A DNA stretch of 64,000 nt from Mycobacteroides franklinii. Its GTDB lineage: Bacteria; Actinomycetota; Actinomycetes; Mycobacteriales; Mycobacteriaceae. The translations under genes and the position numbers were made by a program. The DNA lies in the NCBI RefSeq assembly GCF_002013895.1, contig NZ_MAFQ01000001.1, forward strand, positions 636,630 through 700,629, written 5' to 3'. Positions 7,757 to 17,180 of this stretch are shown in pieces (positions within the stretch are counted from its first letter, which is position 1; each line of letters starts with the position of its first letter). Below the pieces are notes generated by a model. The model was given only the letters and a program-made list of their open reading frames with translations. It searched no databases and had not been told where the DNA came from.

Positions 7757-8683
7757 TCAGAAATAGCCCTCTCGCTTGCGGTCTTCCATGGCCGCCTCGG
7801 ATACTCGGTCGTCGCCGCGGGTCGCGCCGCGTTCGGTGATCCGTGAGGAAGCCACCTCGGCAAGCACTGCCTGCACATCGATGGCATCCGAGAGCACGGC
7901 GCCGGTGGTCGATCCGTCGCCCACGGTGCGGTAGCGCACCGAAAGTGTTTGCAGCTCTTCGCCGTCGCGCGGGCCGCCCCACGGGCCGGGGGTCAGTAGC
8001 ATGCCGTCGCGGTTGAACACCTCGCGCTCATGGGCGTAGTACAGGCTGGCCAGTTGGACGTTCTCCCGCGCGATGTAGCGCCAGACATCCAACTCGGTCC
8101 AGTTACTGATCGGGAACACCCGGACGTGCTCGCCCGGGGCATGCCGACCGTTGTACAGGCTCCACAACTCGGGGCGCTGTTTCTTGGGATCCCACTGGCC
8201 GAACGCATTGCGCAGACTGAAGATTCGTTCCTTGGCGCGCGAGCGCTCCTCATCGCGGCGCCCGCCGCCCAACACCGCGTCGAACTTGTTGTCGGTGATG
8301 GCTTCCAGCAGCGGAATGGTCTGCAGCGGATTGCGGATTCCGTCGGGCCGCTCGGTCAGACGGCCGTCGGCCAGGTAGTCCTCGACGTTCGCGACCACCA
8401 GGCGCAGGTTGTGGCGTTCCACGATCTCGTCGCGGAAGGCCAGCACCTCCGGAAGGTTGTGCCCGGTGTCGACATGCAGCAGCGCAAAGGGGAGCGGTGC
8501 GGGCCAAAAGGCCTTGAGTGCGACGTGCAGCAGCACCGTCGAGTCCTTGCCGCCGGAGAACAGCAGCACCGGGCGCTCGAACTCACCGGCCACCTCGCGG
8601 ATGATGTGAATCGACTCAGATTCCAGATCGGTAAGTGTCTCTGTCTGATTCAATGCAGCTTCCGTTCCGATTTGAGTCGTCAT
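7757..8683 (-). CDS. cysD: Sulfate adenylyltransferase subunit 2 CysD
   Basis: A 308-residue PP-loop ATPase that adenylylates sulfate in complex with CysN. The PP-loop LLFSGGKDSTVLLH is at about residues 40-53, followed by LLHVDTGHNLPE and the GGRRDEERSRAKE segment typical of CysD. The start ATG 8683 overlaps the cysH stop in an ATGA junction. It lies inside nirA-cysH-cysD-cysN-che1; in M. tuberculosis cysD is elsewhere in the genome. Confidence 0.93.
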   Translation of the reverse strand: MTTQIGTEAALNQTETLTDLESESIHIIREVAGEFERPVLLFSGGKDSTVLLHVALKAFWPAPLPFALLHVDTGHNLPEVLAFRDEIVERHNLRLVVANVEDYLADGRLTERPDGIRNPLQTIPLLEAITDNKFDAVLGGGRRDEERSRAKERIFSLRNAFGQWDPKKQRPELWSLYNGRHAPGEHVRVFPISNWTELDVWRYIARENVQLASLYYAHEREVFNRDGMLLTPGPWGGPRDGEELQTLSVRYRTVGDGSTTGAVLSDAIDVQAVLAEVASSRITERGATRGDDRVSEAAMEDRKREGYF

Positions 8684-9402
8684 GAGGCGTGCAACCCGCA
8701 TTCTGTCTTGGAGAGGCCCTGCCAGCGTCCGCTGCGTGCGTCGCCGCCGAGAACCGGTTTCGCCGTGCACGGCGCACAGCCGATCGACGGATATCCCTCG
8801 TCCACAAGCGGATTCACCAGGGTTCCGTGTTCGTCGATGTACTTCTGCATGTCTTCATCGGTCCATGCCGCGATTGCGTTGATCTTGACCAGCCCGAATG
8901 CCTCGTCGAAGCTGATCAACGGTGCGTTGGCGCGGGTCGGCGCATCGACGCGACGCAGGCCCGTCACCCAGGCCGAGTATCCGGCGAGCGACGTGCGCAG
9001 CGGCACCACCTTGCGCAGTCGGCAGCATTCGGCGGGATCGCTGGCGAACAGGTCCTTGCCCACCAGCTCGTCCTGCTGCGCCACCGTCTGCTCGGGGGCC
9101 ACGTTGACCACGTGGATGTCGTACACCGACTCCACCGCATCGCGGGTGCCGATCGTCTCGGCGAAGTGATACCCGGTGTCCAAGAACAGCACGTCTACGC
9201 CCGGGCGCACCTGTGCGGCAAGGTCAACCAGCACCGCGTCCTGCATGTTGGAGGCGACAACGTATGTGTGCGGGTCGCTGCCGAAGTTCTCGTCGGTCCA
9301 CCGCAGCAGTTCCTCGGCAGAGGCATCCTGCAATTCGGCGGCACCCCGCTCGGCGAGCGCGCGAAGTGCGTCGAGATCCTTGGTGGTTGTCTCCGTGCTC
9401 AT
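8680..9402 (-). CDS. cysH: Adenylylsulfate (APS) reductase CysH
   Basis: A 240-residue assimilatory reductase converting APS to sulfite. It carries the four Cys that bind the [4Fe-4S] cluster of APS-type enzymes (AECCRLRK and GCAPC) and the catalytic C-terminal Cys in TECGLH. The cluster Cys pattern assigns it to APS rather than PAPS reduction, consistent with a CysN lacking a kinase domain next door. Start ATG 9402 overlaps the nirA stop by four bases. Confidence 0.93.
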   Translation of the reverse strand: MSTETTTKDLDALRALAERGAAELQDASAEELLRWTDENFGSDPHTYVVASNMQDAVLVDLAAQVRPGVDVLFLDTGYHFAETIGTRDAVESVYDIHVVNVAPEQTVAQQDELVGKDLFASDPAECCRLRKVVPLRTSLAGYSAWVTGLRRVDAPTRANAPLISFDEAFGLVKINAIAAWTDEDMQKYIDEHGTLVNPLVDEGYPSIGCAPCTAKPVLGGDARSGRWQGLSKTECGLHAS

Positions 9403-11081
9403 CGCAAGTCCGCCTCCTCCGCGCGAACGGCCCACTGCGCGAAGCGCTCTCCGTCTGTGCGTTGGCTGACGAAGTTGCGCACCACCCGATCGATGTAATC
9501 GCCAAGCTCGGTGCTGGTGACCTTGTGCTGACGCAGCTTCCGGCCGAATCCGCTGTCGAGACCCAGGCTTCCGCCCAGGTGCACCTGGAAGCCTTCGACG
9601 CTGTTCCCGTCTCCGTCGTCAACCATCTGACCCTTGAAGCCGATGTCCGCGACCTGCGATCGGGCGCAGGAGTTCGGGCAGCCGTTGATGTTGATGGTCA
9701 CCGGAGTGTCGATCTGCGCGTTCAAGTCGTCCAGCCGCTTGTCCAGTTCTGGTACCAGATCCTGTGCGCGCTTGCGGGTTTCGGTGAACGAGAGCTTGCA
9801 GAACTCGATACCGGTGCAGGCCATCAGGTTCTTGCGCCAGTGCGACGGGCGTGAGGGCAGCCCGAGTGCGTCGAGTCCCTCGGTGAGCTCGCCGATCTTG
9901 TCGTCAGGTACGTCGAGGATGATCAGCTTCTGGTACGGCGTAAACCGAACGCGGTCCGATCCGGCCTTCTCGGCGAGGTCGGCGACCGCCGACAGGATCG
10001 TTCCCGACACCCGGCCCGCAATGGGGGCGACGCCGACGGCATTGAGCCCGTTCTTGAGACGCTGCACTCCCACGTGATCGATGGGATGCGGCGGCGGCAC
10101 CAGCGCGGGCCCGTCGATGAGCTTGCGCTTGAGGTACTCGGTCTCGAGAACTTCGCGGAACTTTTCAACCCCCCAGTCCTTGACCAAGAACTTCAACCGG
10201 GCCTTGGCGCGCAGCCGCCGGTAGCCGTAGTCACGGAAGATGCTGACGACGCCTTCCCAAACGTCGGGGACCTCGTCCAGGGGCACCCACACGCCCAGGC
10301 GTTGGGCCAGCATGGGGTTGGTCGACAGGCCGCCACCCACCCACACGTCCAGGCCGGGGCCGTGCTCGGGGTGGACGACGCCGATGAACGCGACGTCGTT
10401 GATCTCGTGCACGACGTCCTGCAGCCCGGAAATGGCGGTCTTGAACTTCCTGGGAAGGTTCGCGTACTCCTTCTTCCCGATGTAGCGCCGCACGATCTCG
10501 TCGATGGCGGGCGTCGGGTCCAGCACCTCGTCGAGGGATTCGCCGGCCAACGGGGATCCGAGGATCACACGCGGGCAGTCGCCACACGCCTGGGTGGTGT
10601 GCAGACCCACCTCGTCCAGGCGGCGCCAGATCTCCGGCATGTCCTCGACCCGGATCCAGTGGTACTGGACGTTCTCCCGATCGGAGAGATCGGCGGTGTC
10701 CCGCGCGTACTTGGTCGACAGGTCACCCAGGGTGCGCAGAGCGTTGACCGTCAACGCACCACCGTCGGAACGGACCCGCAGCATGAAGTGCTCGTCCTCG
10801 AGCATGTCGGTGTTCTCGTCACCGGTCCAGCTGCCGTCGTACCCGGGCTTGCGCTGCGTGTACAGACCCCACCAGCGGAACCGGCCGCGCAGGTCGGTCT
10901 TGTCGATGCTCTCGAAACCCTGCTTGGCGTAGATGGTTTCGATGCGCTCGCGCACATTGAGCGGGTGATCGTCCTTCTTGGCCTGCTCATTGGGGTTCAG
11001 CGGCTCGAGCTCTCCAAGAGCCCATTGCCCTTCACTGCGCTGTTGCTTGGGGCGAGCCGGGCGGGTCTCGCTGGTTGTCAT
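9399..11081 (-). CDS. nirA: Ferredoxin-dependent sulfite reductase NirA/SirA
   Basis: A 560-residue siroheme/[4Fe-4S] reductase taking sulfite to sulfide with electrons from ferredoxin. The cluster and siroheme ligands are visible as TGIEFCKLSFTETR and NGCPNSCARSQVADIG in the C-terminal half, and TTQACGDCPRVI in the N-terminal half. Start chosen at ATG 11081, 8 bases after AGGAG; an upstream in-frame start exists but has no ribosome site. First structural gene of the assimilation operon. A Cys-rich leader peptide lies 104 bases upstream, implying regulation by cysteine. Confidence 0.93.
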   Translation of the reverse strand: MTTSETRPARPKQQRSEGQWALGELEPLNPNEQAKKDDHPLNVRERIETIYAKQGFESIDKTDLRGRFRWWGLYTQRKPGYDGSWTGDENTDMLEDEHFMLRVRSDGGALTVNALRTLGDLSTKYARDTADLSDRENVQYHWIRVEDMPEIWRRLDEVGLHTTQACGDCPRVILGSPLAGESLDEVLDPTPAIDEIVRRYIGKKEYANLPRKFKTAISGLQDVVHEINDVAFIGVVHPEHGPGLDVWVGGGLSTNPMLAQRLGVWVPLDEVPDVWEGVVSIFRDYGYRRLRAKARLKFLVKDWGVEKFREVLETEYLKRKLIDGPALVPPPHPIDHVGVQRLKNGLNAVGVAPIAGRVSGTILSAVADLAEKAGSDRVRFTPYQKLIILDVPDDKIGELTEGLDALGLPSRPSHWRKNLMACTGIEFCKLSFTETRKRAQDLVPELDKRLDDLNAQIDTPVTININGCPNSCARSQVADIGFKGQMVDDGDGNSVEGFQVHLGGSLGLDSGFGRKLRQHKVTSTELGDYIDRVVRNFVSQRTDGERFAQWAVRAEEADLR

Positions 11082-11185
11082 GGTGCTCCTAACGAAGGCA
11101 GGCACAGTCGTGGGCGACACACCGGGGGCTGACCGGAGGCGCAGATCCTCACGACCGTTCGGGTGGCAGACGGGGCAGGACTACG

Positions 11186-11269
11186 TCAGTAAGGGAGACA
11201 ACACGCGCTACAGACACGCTTCAGGTCGATATGCCGCCGCGCGACAAGTGGGACCTGATGTGTGCTCAC
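11186..11269 (-). CDS. Cysteine-rich leader peptide of the nirA-cysH operon
   Basis: A 27-residue peptide from a GTG at 11269, ending CSACCLPY, with three Cys among the last eight residues. Its core VARRHIDLKRV resembles the RRHxDLxRV signature of actinobacterial putative leader peptides found ahead of sulfur-assimilation genes. The start codon lies 7 bases from a -10-like CACAAT, so it is probably leaderless. The stop is 104 bases before nirA. On the RNA between them, GCGCCTCC could pair with the nirA ribosome site AGGAG, or with an upstream GAGG, an attenuator-like choice. Regulatory role inferred. Confidence 0.7.
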   Translation of the reverse strand: MSTHQVPLVARRHIDLKRVCSACCLPY

Positions 11270-11276
11270 GTTGCCA

Positions 11277-11282
11277 ATTGTG
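11277..11282 (-). promoter_or_regulatory. -10 element of the nirA operon leader
   Basis: On the minus strand CACAAT lies 7 bases before the GTG at 11269, consistent with leaderless transcription of the leader peptide. One base off TANNNT; no -35 assigned. Confidence 0.4.
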
Positions 11283-11418
11283 CCATGCACAGGCCGGACC
11301 CCACGCCACCGGGCAGTAATTCCGCTCATTGTGAGCAAAACCTCCAATCGGTGTGGGGGATTCCCGCCACCGCGCGCATTGATTTTTTCTCCCGTCGCGC
11401 CTGGCACACACTTGAGCA

Positions 11419-12594
11419 GTGAGACCCGAAACGATAGCCACCCTGCCGCCCCTGGTGCCGGCGGCCGGGCGTCCGTTCGGGATTTACGTGCATGTGCCGT
11501 TCTGTGCCACACGCTGCGGATACTGCGATTTCAACACCTACACCGCGGACGAACTGGGTGACGGGACCTCGCCGGCGGGCTGGCTGGAGGCATTGCGCGC
11601 CGAGCTCGGATTGGCCGCGCAAACCCTGGCCGGCAACCCGCCGGTGCAGACGGTATTCGTCGGTGGCGGCACGCCGTCCTTGCTGGGCGGTTCCGGGCTG
11701 GCCGAGGTGCTTGCTGCGATTGGCGCCCACTTCACGCTGGCGCCCGGGGCCGAGGTCACCACGGAGGCCAATCCCGAATCCACCTCACCCGCCTTCTTCG
11801 AAACGATCCGGGCCGCCGGGTACACCCGTGTCTCATTGGGCATGCAGTCGGCGGCCCCGCATGTGCTGGCGACGCTGGATCGGGTGCATGCGCCCGGACG
11901 GGCAGTGGCGGCCGCGCAGGAAGCGCGCGCGGCAGGTCTGCGGCACGTCAACCTCGACCTCATCTACGGCACCCCCGGGGAGACCGACGACGACCTGCGT
12001 AGGTCCATCGCGGCCGTGCTCGAGGCCGGGGTTGATCACGTGTCGGCATACGCGCTGGTCGTCGAGGAGGGCACCGCCCTCGCGCGGCGTGTGCGTCGCG
12101 GTGAGCTGCCCAACCCTGACGAGGATGCGCTGGCCGACCGGTATCAGCTGCTGGACGCCGCGTTGTCGGAGGCGGGACTGGGTTGGTACGAGGTATCCAA
12201 CTGGGCCCGACCCGGCGGGCAGTGCCGGCACAATCTCGGGTACTGGGCGGGCGGTGACTGGTGGGGTGCCGGGCCGGGTGCGCACGGACACGTCAACGGT
12301 GTGCGGTGGTGGAATGTCAAGCACCCCAACACTTATGCGAAACAGTTGGGGGAGGGGCGGCTACCCGTCGGCGGGCACGAAATCCTCAGCCCCGTCGAAC
12401 GGCATACCGAGGACGTGCTGCTGGCGGTGCGGCTCCATACTGGAATTGCGTTGGCGGACTTGACTGTCGAAGAACGTGGGCGTGTCCCCGCGGTGGTTGA
12501 CCGTGGGTTGGCGGGGCTGGTGGATGATCGGTTGGTGCTCACCGATCAAGGGCGGTTACTTGCCGACGGTGTGGTCCGCACCATTCTGGATTGA
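11419..12594 (+). CDS. hemW: Radical SAM heme chaperone HemW (HemN-like)
   Basis: A 391-residue radical SAM protein. The CxxxCxxC cluster motif is CATRCGYC at residues 31-38, preceded by GIYVHVPF. The GGGTPSLL and TEANPES segments that bind SAM follow. Early annotations called such proteins oxygen-independent coproporphyrinogen oxidase, but this subgroup with a single Cys triad and short N-terminus acts as a heme chaperone (HemW). Start GTG 11419. It is divergent from nirA and convergent with the small gene at 12602. Confidence 0.85.
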   Translation: MRPETIATLPPLVPAAGRPFGIYVHVPFCATRCGYCDFNTYTADELGDGTSPAGWLEALRAELGLAAQTLAGNPPVQTVFVGGGTPSLLGGSGLAEVLAAIGAHFTLAPGAEVTTEANPESTSPAFFETIRAAGYTRVSLGMQSAAPHVLATLDRVHAPGRAVAAAQEARAAGLRHVNLDLIYGTPGETDDDLRRSIAAVLEAGVDHVSAYALVVEEGTALARRVRRGELPNPDEDALADRYQLLDAALSEAGLGWYEVSNWARPGGQCRHNLGYWAGGDWWGAGPGAHGHVNGVRWWNVKHPNTYAKQLGEGRLPVGGHEILSPVERHTEDVLLAVRLHTGIALADLTVEERGRVPAVVDRGLAGLVDDRLVLTDQGRLLADGVVRTILD

Positions 12595-12601
12595 GTGCCG
12601 C

Positions 12602-12910
12602 CTAGGCCGGCCGCAGCTGATCCATGTCGAAAACCCTGGCGTGCAGCACGACCCGATTACGTAGCGCGGCGCGGACGGCTCGGTGCAGGCCGTCTTCCAG
12701 GTAGATGACGCCCTGCCATTTCACGGCATGCGGGAACAAGTCCCCGTAGAAGGTGGAGTCCTCGCTCAGCAGACGGTCCAATGCGAGCACCGTGGTGGTG
12801 GTGACGAGTTCGTCGAGACGAATCTGCCGGGGTGGGATGCGCGACCAGTCCCTGGTCGATAGCCCATGTTCCGGGTAGGGCTTTCCCTCCCGGACGCCTT
12901 TGAATATCAC
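12602..12910 (-). CDS. Conserved hypothetical protein (Rv2375-like)
   Basis: A 102-residue protein read from a GTG giving MIFKGVREGKPYPEHGL. It carries a conserved mycobacterial core (QIRLDELVTTTTVLALDRLL, then YGDLFPHAVKWQGVIYLEDG). The same gene sits between hemW and hrcA in M. tuberculosis (Rv2375). The frame remains open upstream to an ATG at 12979, but that region has no protein-like character and would overlap the hrcA control region. Function unknown. Confidence 0.7.
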   Translation of the reverse strand: MIFKGVREGKPYPEHGLSTRDWSRIPPRQIRLDELVTTTTVLALDRLLSEDSTFYGDLFPHAVKWQGVIYLEDGLHRAVRAALRNRVVLHARVFDMDQLRPA

Positions 12911-13007
12911 TGCAAATCTGTCCGAATCAGATCCACCGTCTCGGCCGTCATAACACCTGAGGTTAGCGTGAACAGCCATGGCAGCGGGCCCGGGCAGCCT
13001 GGCCCCG

Positions 13008-13013
13008 TAAAAT
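13008..13013 (+). promoter_or_regulatory. -10 element of hrcA
   Basis: TAAAAT lies 32 bases before the hrcA ATG with GGGAGGTG between. It is the only promoter-like hexamer in the gap. No CIRCE inverted repeat (TTAGCACTC...GAGTGCTAA) was found here, so autorepression by HrcA at this promoter is not supported. Confidence 0.4.
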
Positions 13014-13044
13014 AAGGGCAAAATCACGTGTGAGGGAGGTGACC

Positions 13045-14070
13045 ATGGCCACTGCCGATGACCGACGCTTTGAGGTGTTGCGCGCCATCGTCGCCGATTA
13101 CGTCACCACCAAGGAGCCGATTGGCTCCAAGGCCCTGGTCGACAGGCATAGCCTCGGGGTGTCCAGCGCCACCGTCCGCAACGATATGGCCGTCCTGGAG
13201 GCCGAGGGCTACATCGCCCAGCCCCACACCAGCTCGGGGCGTGTCCCGACGGAAAAGGGTTACCGCGAATTCGTCAACCGGCTCGAGGACGTCAAGCCGC
13301 TTTCGGGCGCCGAACGCAAGGCCATCCTGAACTTCCTGGAGGGCGGCGTCGACCTCGATGACGTGCTGCGCCGGGCCGTGCGGCTGCTGGCCCAGATGAC
13401 CCGGCAGGTCGCCGTCGTGCAGTACCCCACGCTGTCCTCGTCCAGCGTGCGCCACCTGGAAGTGGTGTCGCTGAGCCCGGCCCGGCTGCTCTTGGTGGTC
13501 ATCACCGACTCCGGGCGGGTCGATCAACGCATCGTCGAGCTGGGCGATGTCCTCCGCGATGACCAGCTGAGCAGGCTCCGGGTGCTGCTGGGCGCGGCGT
13601 TGGACGGCAAGAAGCTGTCGGCGGCCTCGGTGGCCGTCGCGGAGCTCGCGGATCAGTCCGATGACGACCTGCGCGACCCACTCACACGCGCGGCGACTGT
13701 CCTGGTCGAGACGCTCGTCGAACATCATGAGGAACGTCTGCTGCTGGGCGGCACCGCCAACCTGACGCGCAACGCCGCGGACTTCGGCGGCCAGCTGCGT
13801 ACCGTTCTGGAGGCGCTGGAGGAGCAGGTAGTGGTGCTGCGCTTGCTCGCCGCGCAGCAGGAGGCCGGTCGCGTCACCGTGCACATCGGTCACGAAACCG
13901 CCGCTGAGCAGATGATTGGCACCTCCGTCGTCTCCACCCCGTATGGTGCGGGCGGAGCGGTATTCGGCGGCATGGGTGTGCTGGGGCCCACACGGATGGA
14001 CTACCCGGGAACCATCGCGAACGTCGCGGCGGTTGCCATGTATATCGGCGAAGTGCTAGCCAACCGCTAG
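13045..14070 (+). CDS. hrcA: Heat-inducible transcription repressor HrcA
   Basis: A 341-residue repressor of class I heat-shock genes (groE-type) that binds CIRCE operators. The N-terminal winged helix is clear ([20 protein letters not shown], then [20 protein letters not shown]). The C-terminal part has the GAF-like dimerisation and effector region ending [20 protein letters not shown] 13045 is preceded by GGGAGGTG at the right distance. dnaJ2 follows after 44 bases, the standard hrcA-dnaJ arrangement. Confidence 0.93.
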   Translation: MATADDRRFEVLRAIVADYVTTKEPIGSKALVDRHSLGVSSATVRNDMAVLEAEGYIAQPHTSSGRVPTEKGYREFVNRLEDVKPLSGAERKAILNFLEGGVDLDDVLRRAVRLLAQMTRQVAVVQYPTLSSSSVRHLEVVSLSPARLLLVVITDSGRVDQRIVELGDVLRDDQLSRLRVLLGAALDGKKLSAASVAVAELADQSDDDLRDPLTRAATVLVETLVEHHEERLLLGGTANLTRNAADFGGQLRTVLEALEEQVVVLRLLAAQQEAGRVTVHIGHETAAEQMIGTSVVSTPYGAGGAVFGGMGVLGPTRMDYPGTIANVAAVAMYIGEVLANR

Positions 14071-14114
14071 CAGCATGTGAACTAGACAGATAGCAACGGA
14101 ACGAGATCAACACA

Positions 14115-15260
14115 GTGGCGCGTGATTACTACGGCATCCTCGGGGTCAGCAAGGGTGCCAGCGACAGCGAGCTCAAGCGGGCGTACCGCAAGCTCGCCCG
14201 CGAGCTGCACCCCGACATCAACCCCGACGAGCAGGCGCAGGCGCGCTTCAAAGAGGTCAGCGTCGCCTACGAGGTGCTGACCGACCCGGAGAAGCGGCGC
14301 ATTGTCGACCTCGGCGGCGACCCGCTGGAGAACGGCGGCGGAGGCAACGGGTTCGGCGGCTTCGGTTCGGGCTTCGGCGGCCTGGGTGATGTCTTCGAAG
14401 CATTCTTCGGCGGTTCGGCGGGCGGATCGCGGGGTCCGCGTGGCCGCGTGCAACCCGGGTCCGACTCACTGCTGCGGATGCGTCTGGACCTGCTGGAATG
14501 CGCGACCGGCGTCAGCAAGCAGGTGACCGTCGATACCGCGATTCTGTGTGATGGATGCGCCGGCAAGGGCACCCACGGCAACTCGGCGCCCAGCGCCTGT
14601 GAGACCTGTGGTGGTCGTGGCGAGGTGCAGACAGTGCAGCGTTCGCTGCTCGGCCAGGTGCTGACATCACGCCCCTGCCCGACGTGCCAGGGCGCCGGAG
14701 AGGTCATCACCGACCCCTGTCACAAGTGCGGTGGCGACGGCCGGGTGCGTGCGCGTCGTGACATCACCGTCAAGATCCCGGCCGGTGTCGGCGACGGGAT
14801 GCGGGTGCGGCTGGCGGCTCAGGGTGAGGTCGGTCCCGGTGGTGGACCGGCCGGTGACCTGTACGTCGAGGTGCACGAGAAGCCGCATGACGTGTTCATC
14901 CGTGACGGGGATGACCTGCACTTCACGGTGCGCGTCCCGATGGTCGAGGCGGCGCTGGGCACCAGCGTCTCGGTCGAGGCCATCATCGACGGAGAAACCG
15001 TCGTCAAGATCGAGCCGGGCTCACAGCCGGGTTCGGTGGTGACGATGCGCGGGAAGGGCATGCCGCACCTGCGTACCGGTGTGCGGGGCAACCTGCACGC
15101 CCATCTGGACGTGGTGGTTCCCACGCGGCTGGACTCCAAGGAGCGCGAGCTGTTGAAGGACTTCAGGGCCCGCAACAAGGAGGGCTCCGAGGTCGTATGG
15201 GCCGAGTCCGCGTCCGGCGGCGTGTTCTCGCGGCTGCGCGAGGCCTTCACGGGTCGCTAA
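14115..15260 (+). CDS. dnaJ2: Chaperone DnaJ (second copy type, DnaJ2)
   Basis: A 381-residue co-chaperone stimulating DnaK. The J-domain occupies residues 1-70 with the HPD tripeptide in [13 protein letters not shown] Gly/Phe-rich linker follows ([12 protein letters not shown]). Four zinc-binding CxxCxGxG repeats are present ([32 protein letters not shown]), then the C-terminal substrate domains. GTG start at 14115. Placement after hrcA identifies it as the dnaJ2-type copy. Confidence 0.93.
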   Translation: MARDYYGILGVSKGASDSELKRAYRKLARELHPDINPDEQAQARFKEVSVAYEVLTDPEKRRIVDLGGDPLENGGGGNGFGGFGSGFGGLGDVFEAFFGGSAGGSRGPRGRVQPGSDSLLRMRLDLLECATGVSKQVTVDTAILCDGCAGKGTHGNSAPSACETCGGRGEVQTVQRSLLGQVLTSRPCPTCQGAGEVITDPCHKCGGDGRVRARRDITVKIPAGVGDGMRVRLAAQGEVGPGGGPAGDLYVEVHEKPHDVFIRDGDDLHFTVRVPMVEAALGTSVSVEAIIDGETVVKIEPGSQPGSVVTMRGKGMPHLRTGVRGNLHAHLDVVVPTRLDSKERELLKDFRARNKEGSEVVWAESASGGVFSRLREAFTGR

Positions 15261-15263
15261 TCG

Positions 15264-16052
15264 ATGGCGGCCGCCACGATCTTCTACGTCGATCGCGTTC
15301 CCGCAGCCGGTGAATCGGTGGTGCTCGACGGGGATGAGGGCCATCACGCCACGCGGGTGCTGCGCATGCGGGCCGGCGAGTCCGTCATGGTGTGCGACGG
15401 TGCCGGCGAGGTCGGTGATGGTGTCGTTGGCTCCGTCGATCGCGCAGGCCTGACGATCGAGGTGACCGGACGCTGGAGCGTCGATGCGCCGAGCCCCAAA
15501 GTGGCTGTGGTGCAAGCACTTCCCAAATCCGATCGCGCCGAGCTGGCGGTCGACCTGGCGGTAGAGGCGGGAGCCGACGAGGTCATCCCGTGGCAGGCGC
15601 AGCGGTGTGTATCGCGCTGGGACGCGCAGAACGACCGGGACAAGGCGGCCAAGGGCCGGCGACGCTGGGAGGCGGTGGCGCGCGCGGCGTCGCGACAATC
15701 CCGTCGGGCCTTTGTGCCGACGGTGCCCGATCTGCACTCGACGGCGCAGCTGGCCGATGTGGTGCGTGCGCGGACCGCGGACGGGGCCGTCGTGCTGGTG
15801 CTTCATGAATCGGCGAGTTCCGGGCTGAGCGCTCTGGGGGAGCGGCTGTCGTCGGCGCCATCGGTGGTGCTGATCGTGGGTCCCGAGGGCGGCGTCGCGG
15901 ACGAGGAGCTGGGAGTTTTGGTCGAGGCGGGTGCCGCTGCGGTGCGTCTGGGGCCGACGGTGCTGCGTACGTCCAGTGCCGCTGCCGTGGCGTTGGGGGC
16001 ACTCGGGGTACTGACGGATCGGTGGGCCAGCGGCCCGCTGGCGCACCAGTGA
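15264..16052 (+). CDS. rsmE: 16S rRNA (uracil1498-N3)-methyltransferase RsmE
   Basis: A 262-residue SPOUT methyltransferase modifying U1498 of 16S rRNA. The N-terminal PUA-like domain includes DEGHHATRVLRMRAGE. The knotted SAM-binding domain shows VVLIVGPEGGVADEE and VRLGPTVLRTSSAA. It starts 3 bases after dnaJ2, in the same operon. Confidence 0.92.
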   Translation: MAAATIFYVDRVPAAGESVVLDGDEGHHATRVLRMRAGESVMVCDGAGEVGDGVVGSVDRAGLTIEVTGRWSVDAPSPKVAVVQALPKSDRAELAVDLAVEAGADEVIPWQAQRCVSRWDAQNDRDKAAKGRRRWEAVARAASRQSRRAFVPTVPDLHSTAQLADVVRARTADGAVVLVLHESASSGLSALGERLSSAPSVVLIVGPEGGVADEELGVLVEAGAAAVRLGPTVLRTSSAAAVALGALGVLTDRWASGPLAHQ

Positions 16053-16087
16053 GCGCTAATCGCGTGGAGGCTGACGGTTGCCAGCGG

Positions 16088-16093
16088 TAAACT
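16088..16093 (+). promoter_or_regulatory. Candidate -10 element of the phoH operon
   Basis: TAAACT in the 84-base gap after rsmE fits TANNNT and lies 43 bases before the phoH start. It is the best promoter-like site in the gap, but no -35 was assigned. Confidence 0.3.
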
Positions 16094-16136
16094 CAAAGCA
16101 ACTTCACAACCCAAGAAAGCAGGCGACCTTAACCAC

Positions 16137-17180
16137 GTGACGAGCCGAGAACAAGGTGCCGCTGTGCCGTCTTCGGATGTACGCAGCAGCGTCGAGATTC
16201 CGAACGATCTCATCATGGGCCTGCTGGGTTCTGCTGATGAAAACCTGCGCGAGCTTGAGGACCTGCTGACCGCGGATGTCCACGCCCGCGGCAACACCAT
16301 CACCTTCACCGGAGAGCCCGCCGATGTGGCGCTGGCCGAACGGGTGGTCTCCGAGCTGATCGTGATCGCCCGCCGGGGCCAGCAGCTCACGCCCTCGACG
16401 GTGCGGCACACGGCGGCAATGCTCACCGGCGACGACGACGAGTCTCCCGCCGAGGTGCTGAGCCTGGACATCCTGTCGCGGCGCGGCAAGACCATTCGCC
16501 CCAAGACGCTGAACCAGAAGCGCTATGTGGATGCCATCGACGCCAACACGGTGGTTTTCGGTATCGGCCCGGCAGGTACCGGCAAGACATACCTGGCGAT
16601 GGCCAAGGCGGTGAACGCCTTACAGAGCAAGCAGGTCACCCGCATCATCCTGACCCGACCGGCGGTCGAGGCCGGGGAGCGGCTGGGCTTCCTGCCCGGC
16701 ACGCTGAGCGAGAAGATCGACCCGTACCTGCGGCCGTTATACGACGCGCTACACGACATGATGGATCCCGAGCTGATTCCCAAGCTGATGTCGGCCGGGG
16801 TCATCGAGGTTGCGCCACTGGCCTATATGCGCGGCCGGACCCTCAACGACGCCTTCATCATTCTCGATGAGGCGCAGAACACCACGGCCGAGCAGATGAA
16901 GATGTTCCTCACCCGGCTGGGATTCGGTTCCAAGATCGTGGTCACCGGTGACGTCACGCAGGTCGACCTGCCGGGCGGTGCCCGTTCGGGGCTGCGGGCC
17001 GCGGTCGACATTCTTGACAACATCGAGGGAATTCATTTCTCGGAGTTGACGAGTGCCGATGTGGTGCGCCATCGGCTGGTATCGGAGATCGTGGATGCCT
17101 ATGCGCGTTTCGAGGATTCAGACCTGACAGGTAACCGCGCGCAGCGGCGCGCATCGGGGAACCGGAGCCGGCACAGATGA
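16137..17180 (+). CDS. phoH: PhoH-family ATPase
   Basis: A 347-residue P-loop NTPase of the PhoH group. An N-terminal KH-like region (residues about 15-90) precedes the ATPase core: Walker [30 protein letters not shown], Walker [10 protein letters not shown]. PhoH proteins act in RNA metabolism and commonly sit beside ybeY, as here. GTG start; its end overlaps ybeY by four bases. Confidence 0.9.
   Translation: MTSREQGAAVPSSDVRSSVEIPNDLIMGLLGSADENLRELEDLLTADVHARGNTITFTGEPADVALAERVVSELIVIARRGQQLTPSTVRHTAAMLTGDDDESPAEVLSLDILSRRGKTIRPKTLNQKRYVDAIDANTVVFGIGPAGTGKTYLAMAKAVNALQSKQVTRIILTRPAVEAGERLGFLPGTLSEKIDPYLRPLYDALHDMMDPELIPKLMSAGVIEVAPLAYMRGRTLNDAFIILDEAQNTTAEQMKMFLTRLGFGSKIVVTGDVTQVDLPGGARSGLRAAVDILDNIEGIHFSELTSADVVRHRLVSEIVDAYARFEDSDLTGNRAQRRASGNRSRHR

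Noticed and set aside
10074..11132. Long plus-strand frame of 352 codons opposite nirA
   Set aside because: Complete overlap with the unmistakable NirA sequence on the other strand; composition typical of antisense frames.
12980..13045. CIRCE operator ahead of hrcA
   Set aside because: No TTAGCACTC...GAGTGCTAA inverted repeat could be found.
13024..13893. Long minus-strand frame of 289 codons opposite hrcA
   Set aside because: It mirrors hrcA in a high-GC genome, lacks a ribosome site and has the Arg/Gln/His-rich composition of an antisense shadow.
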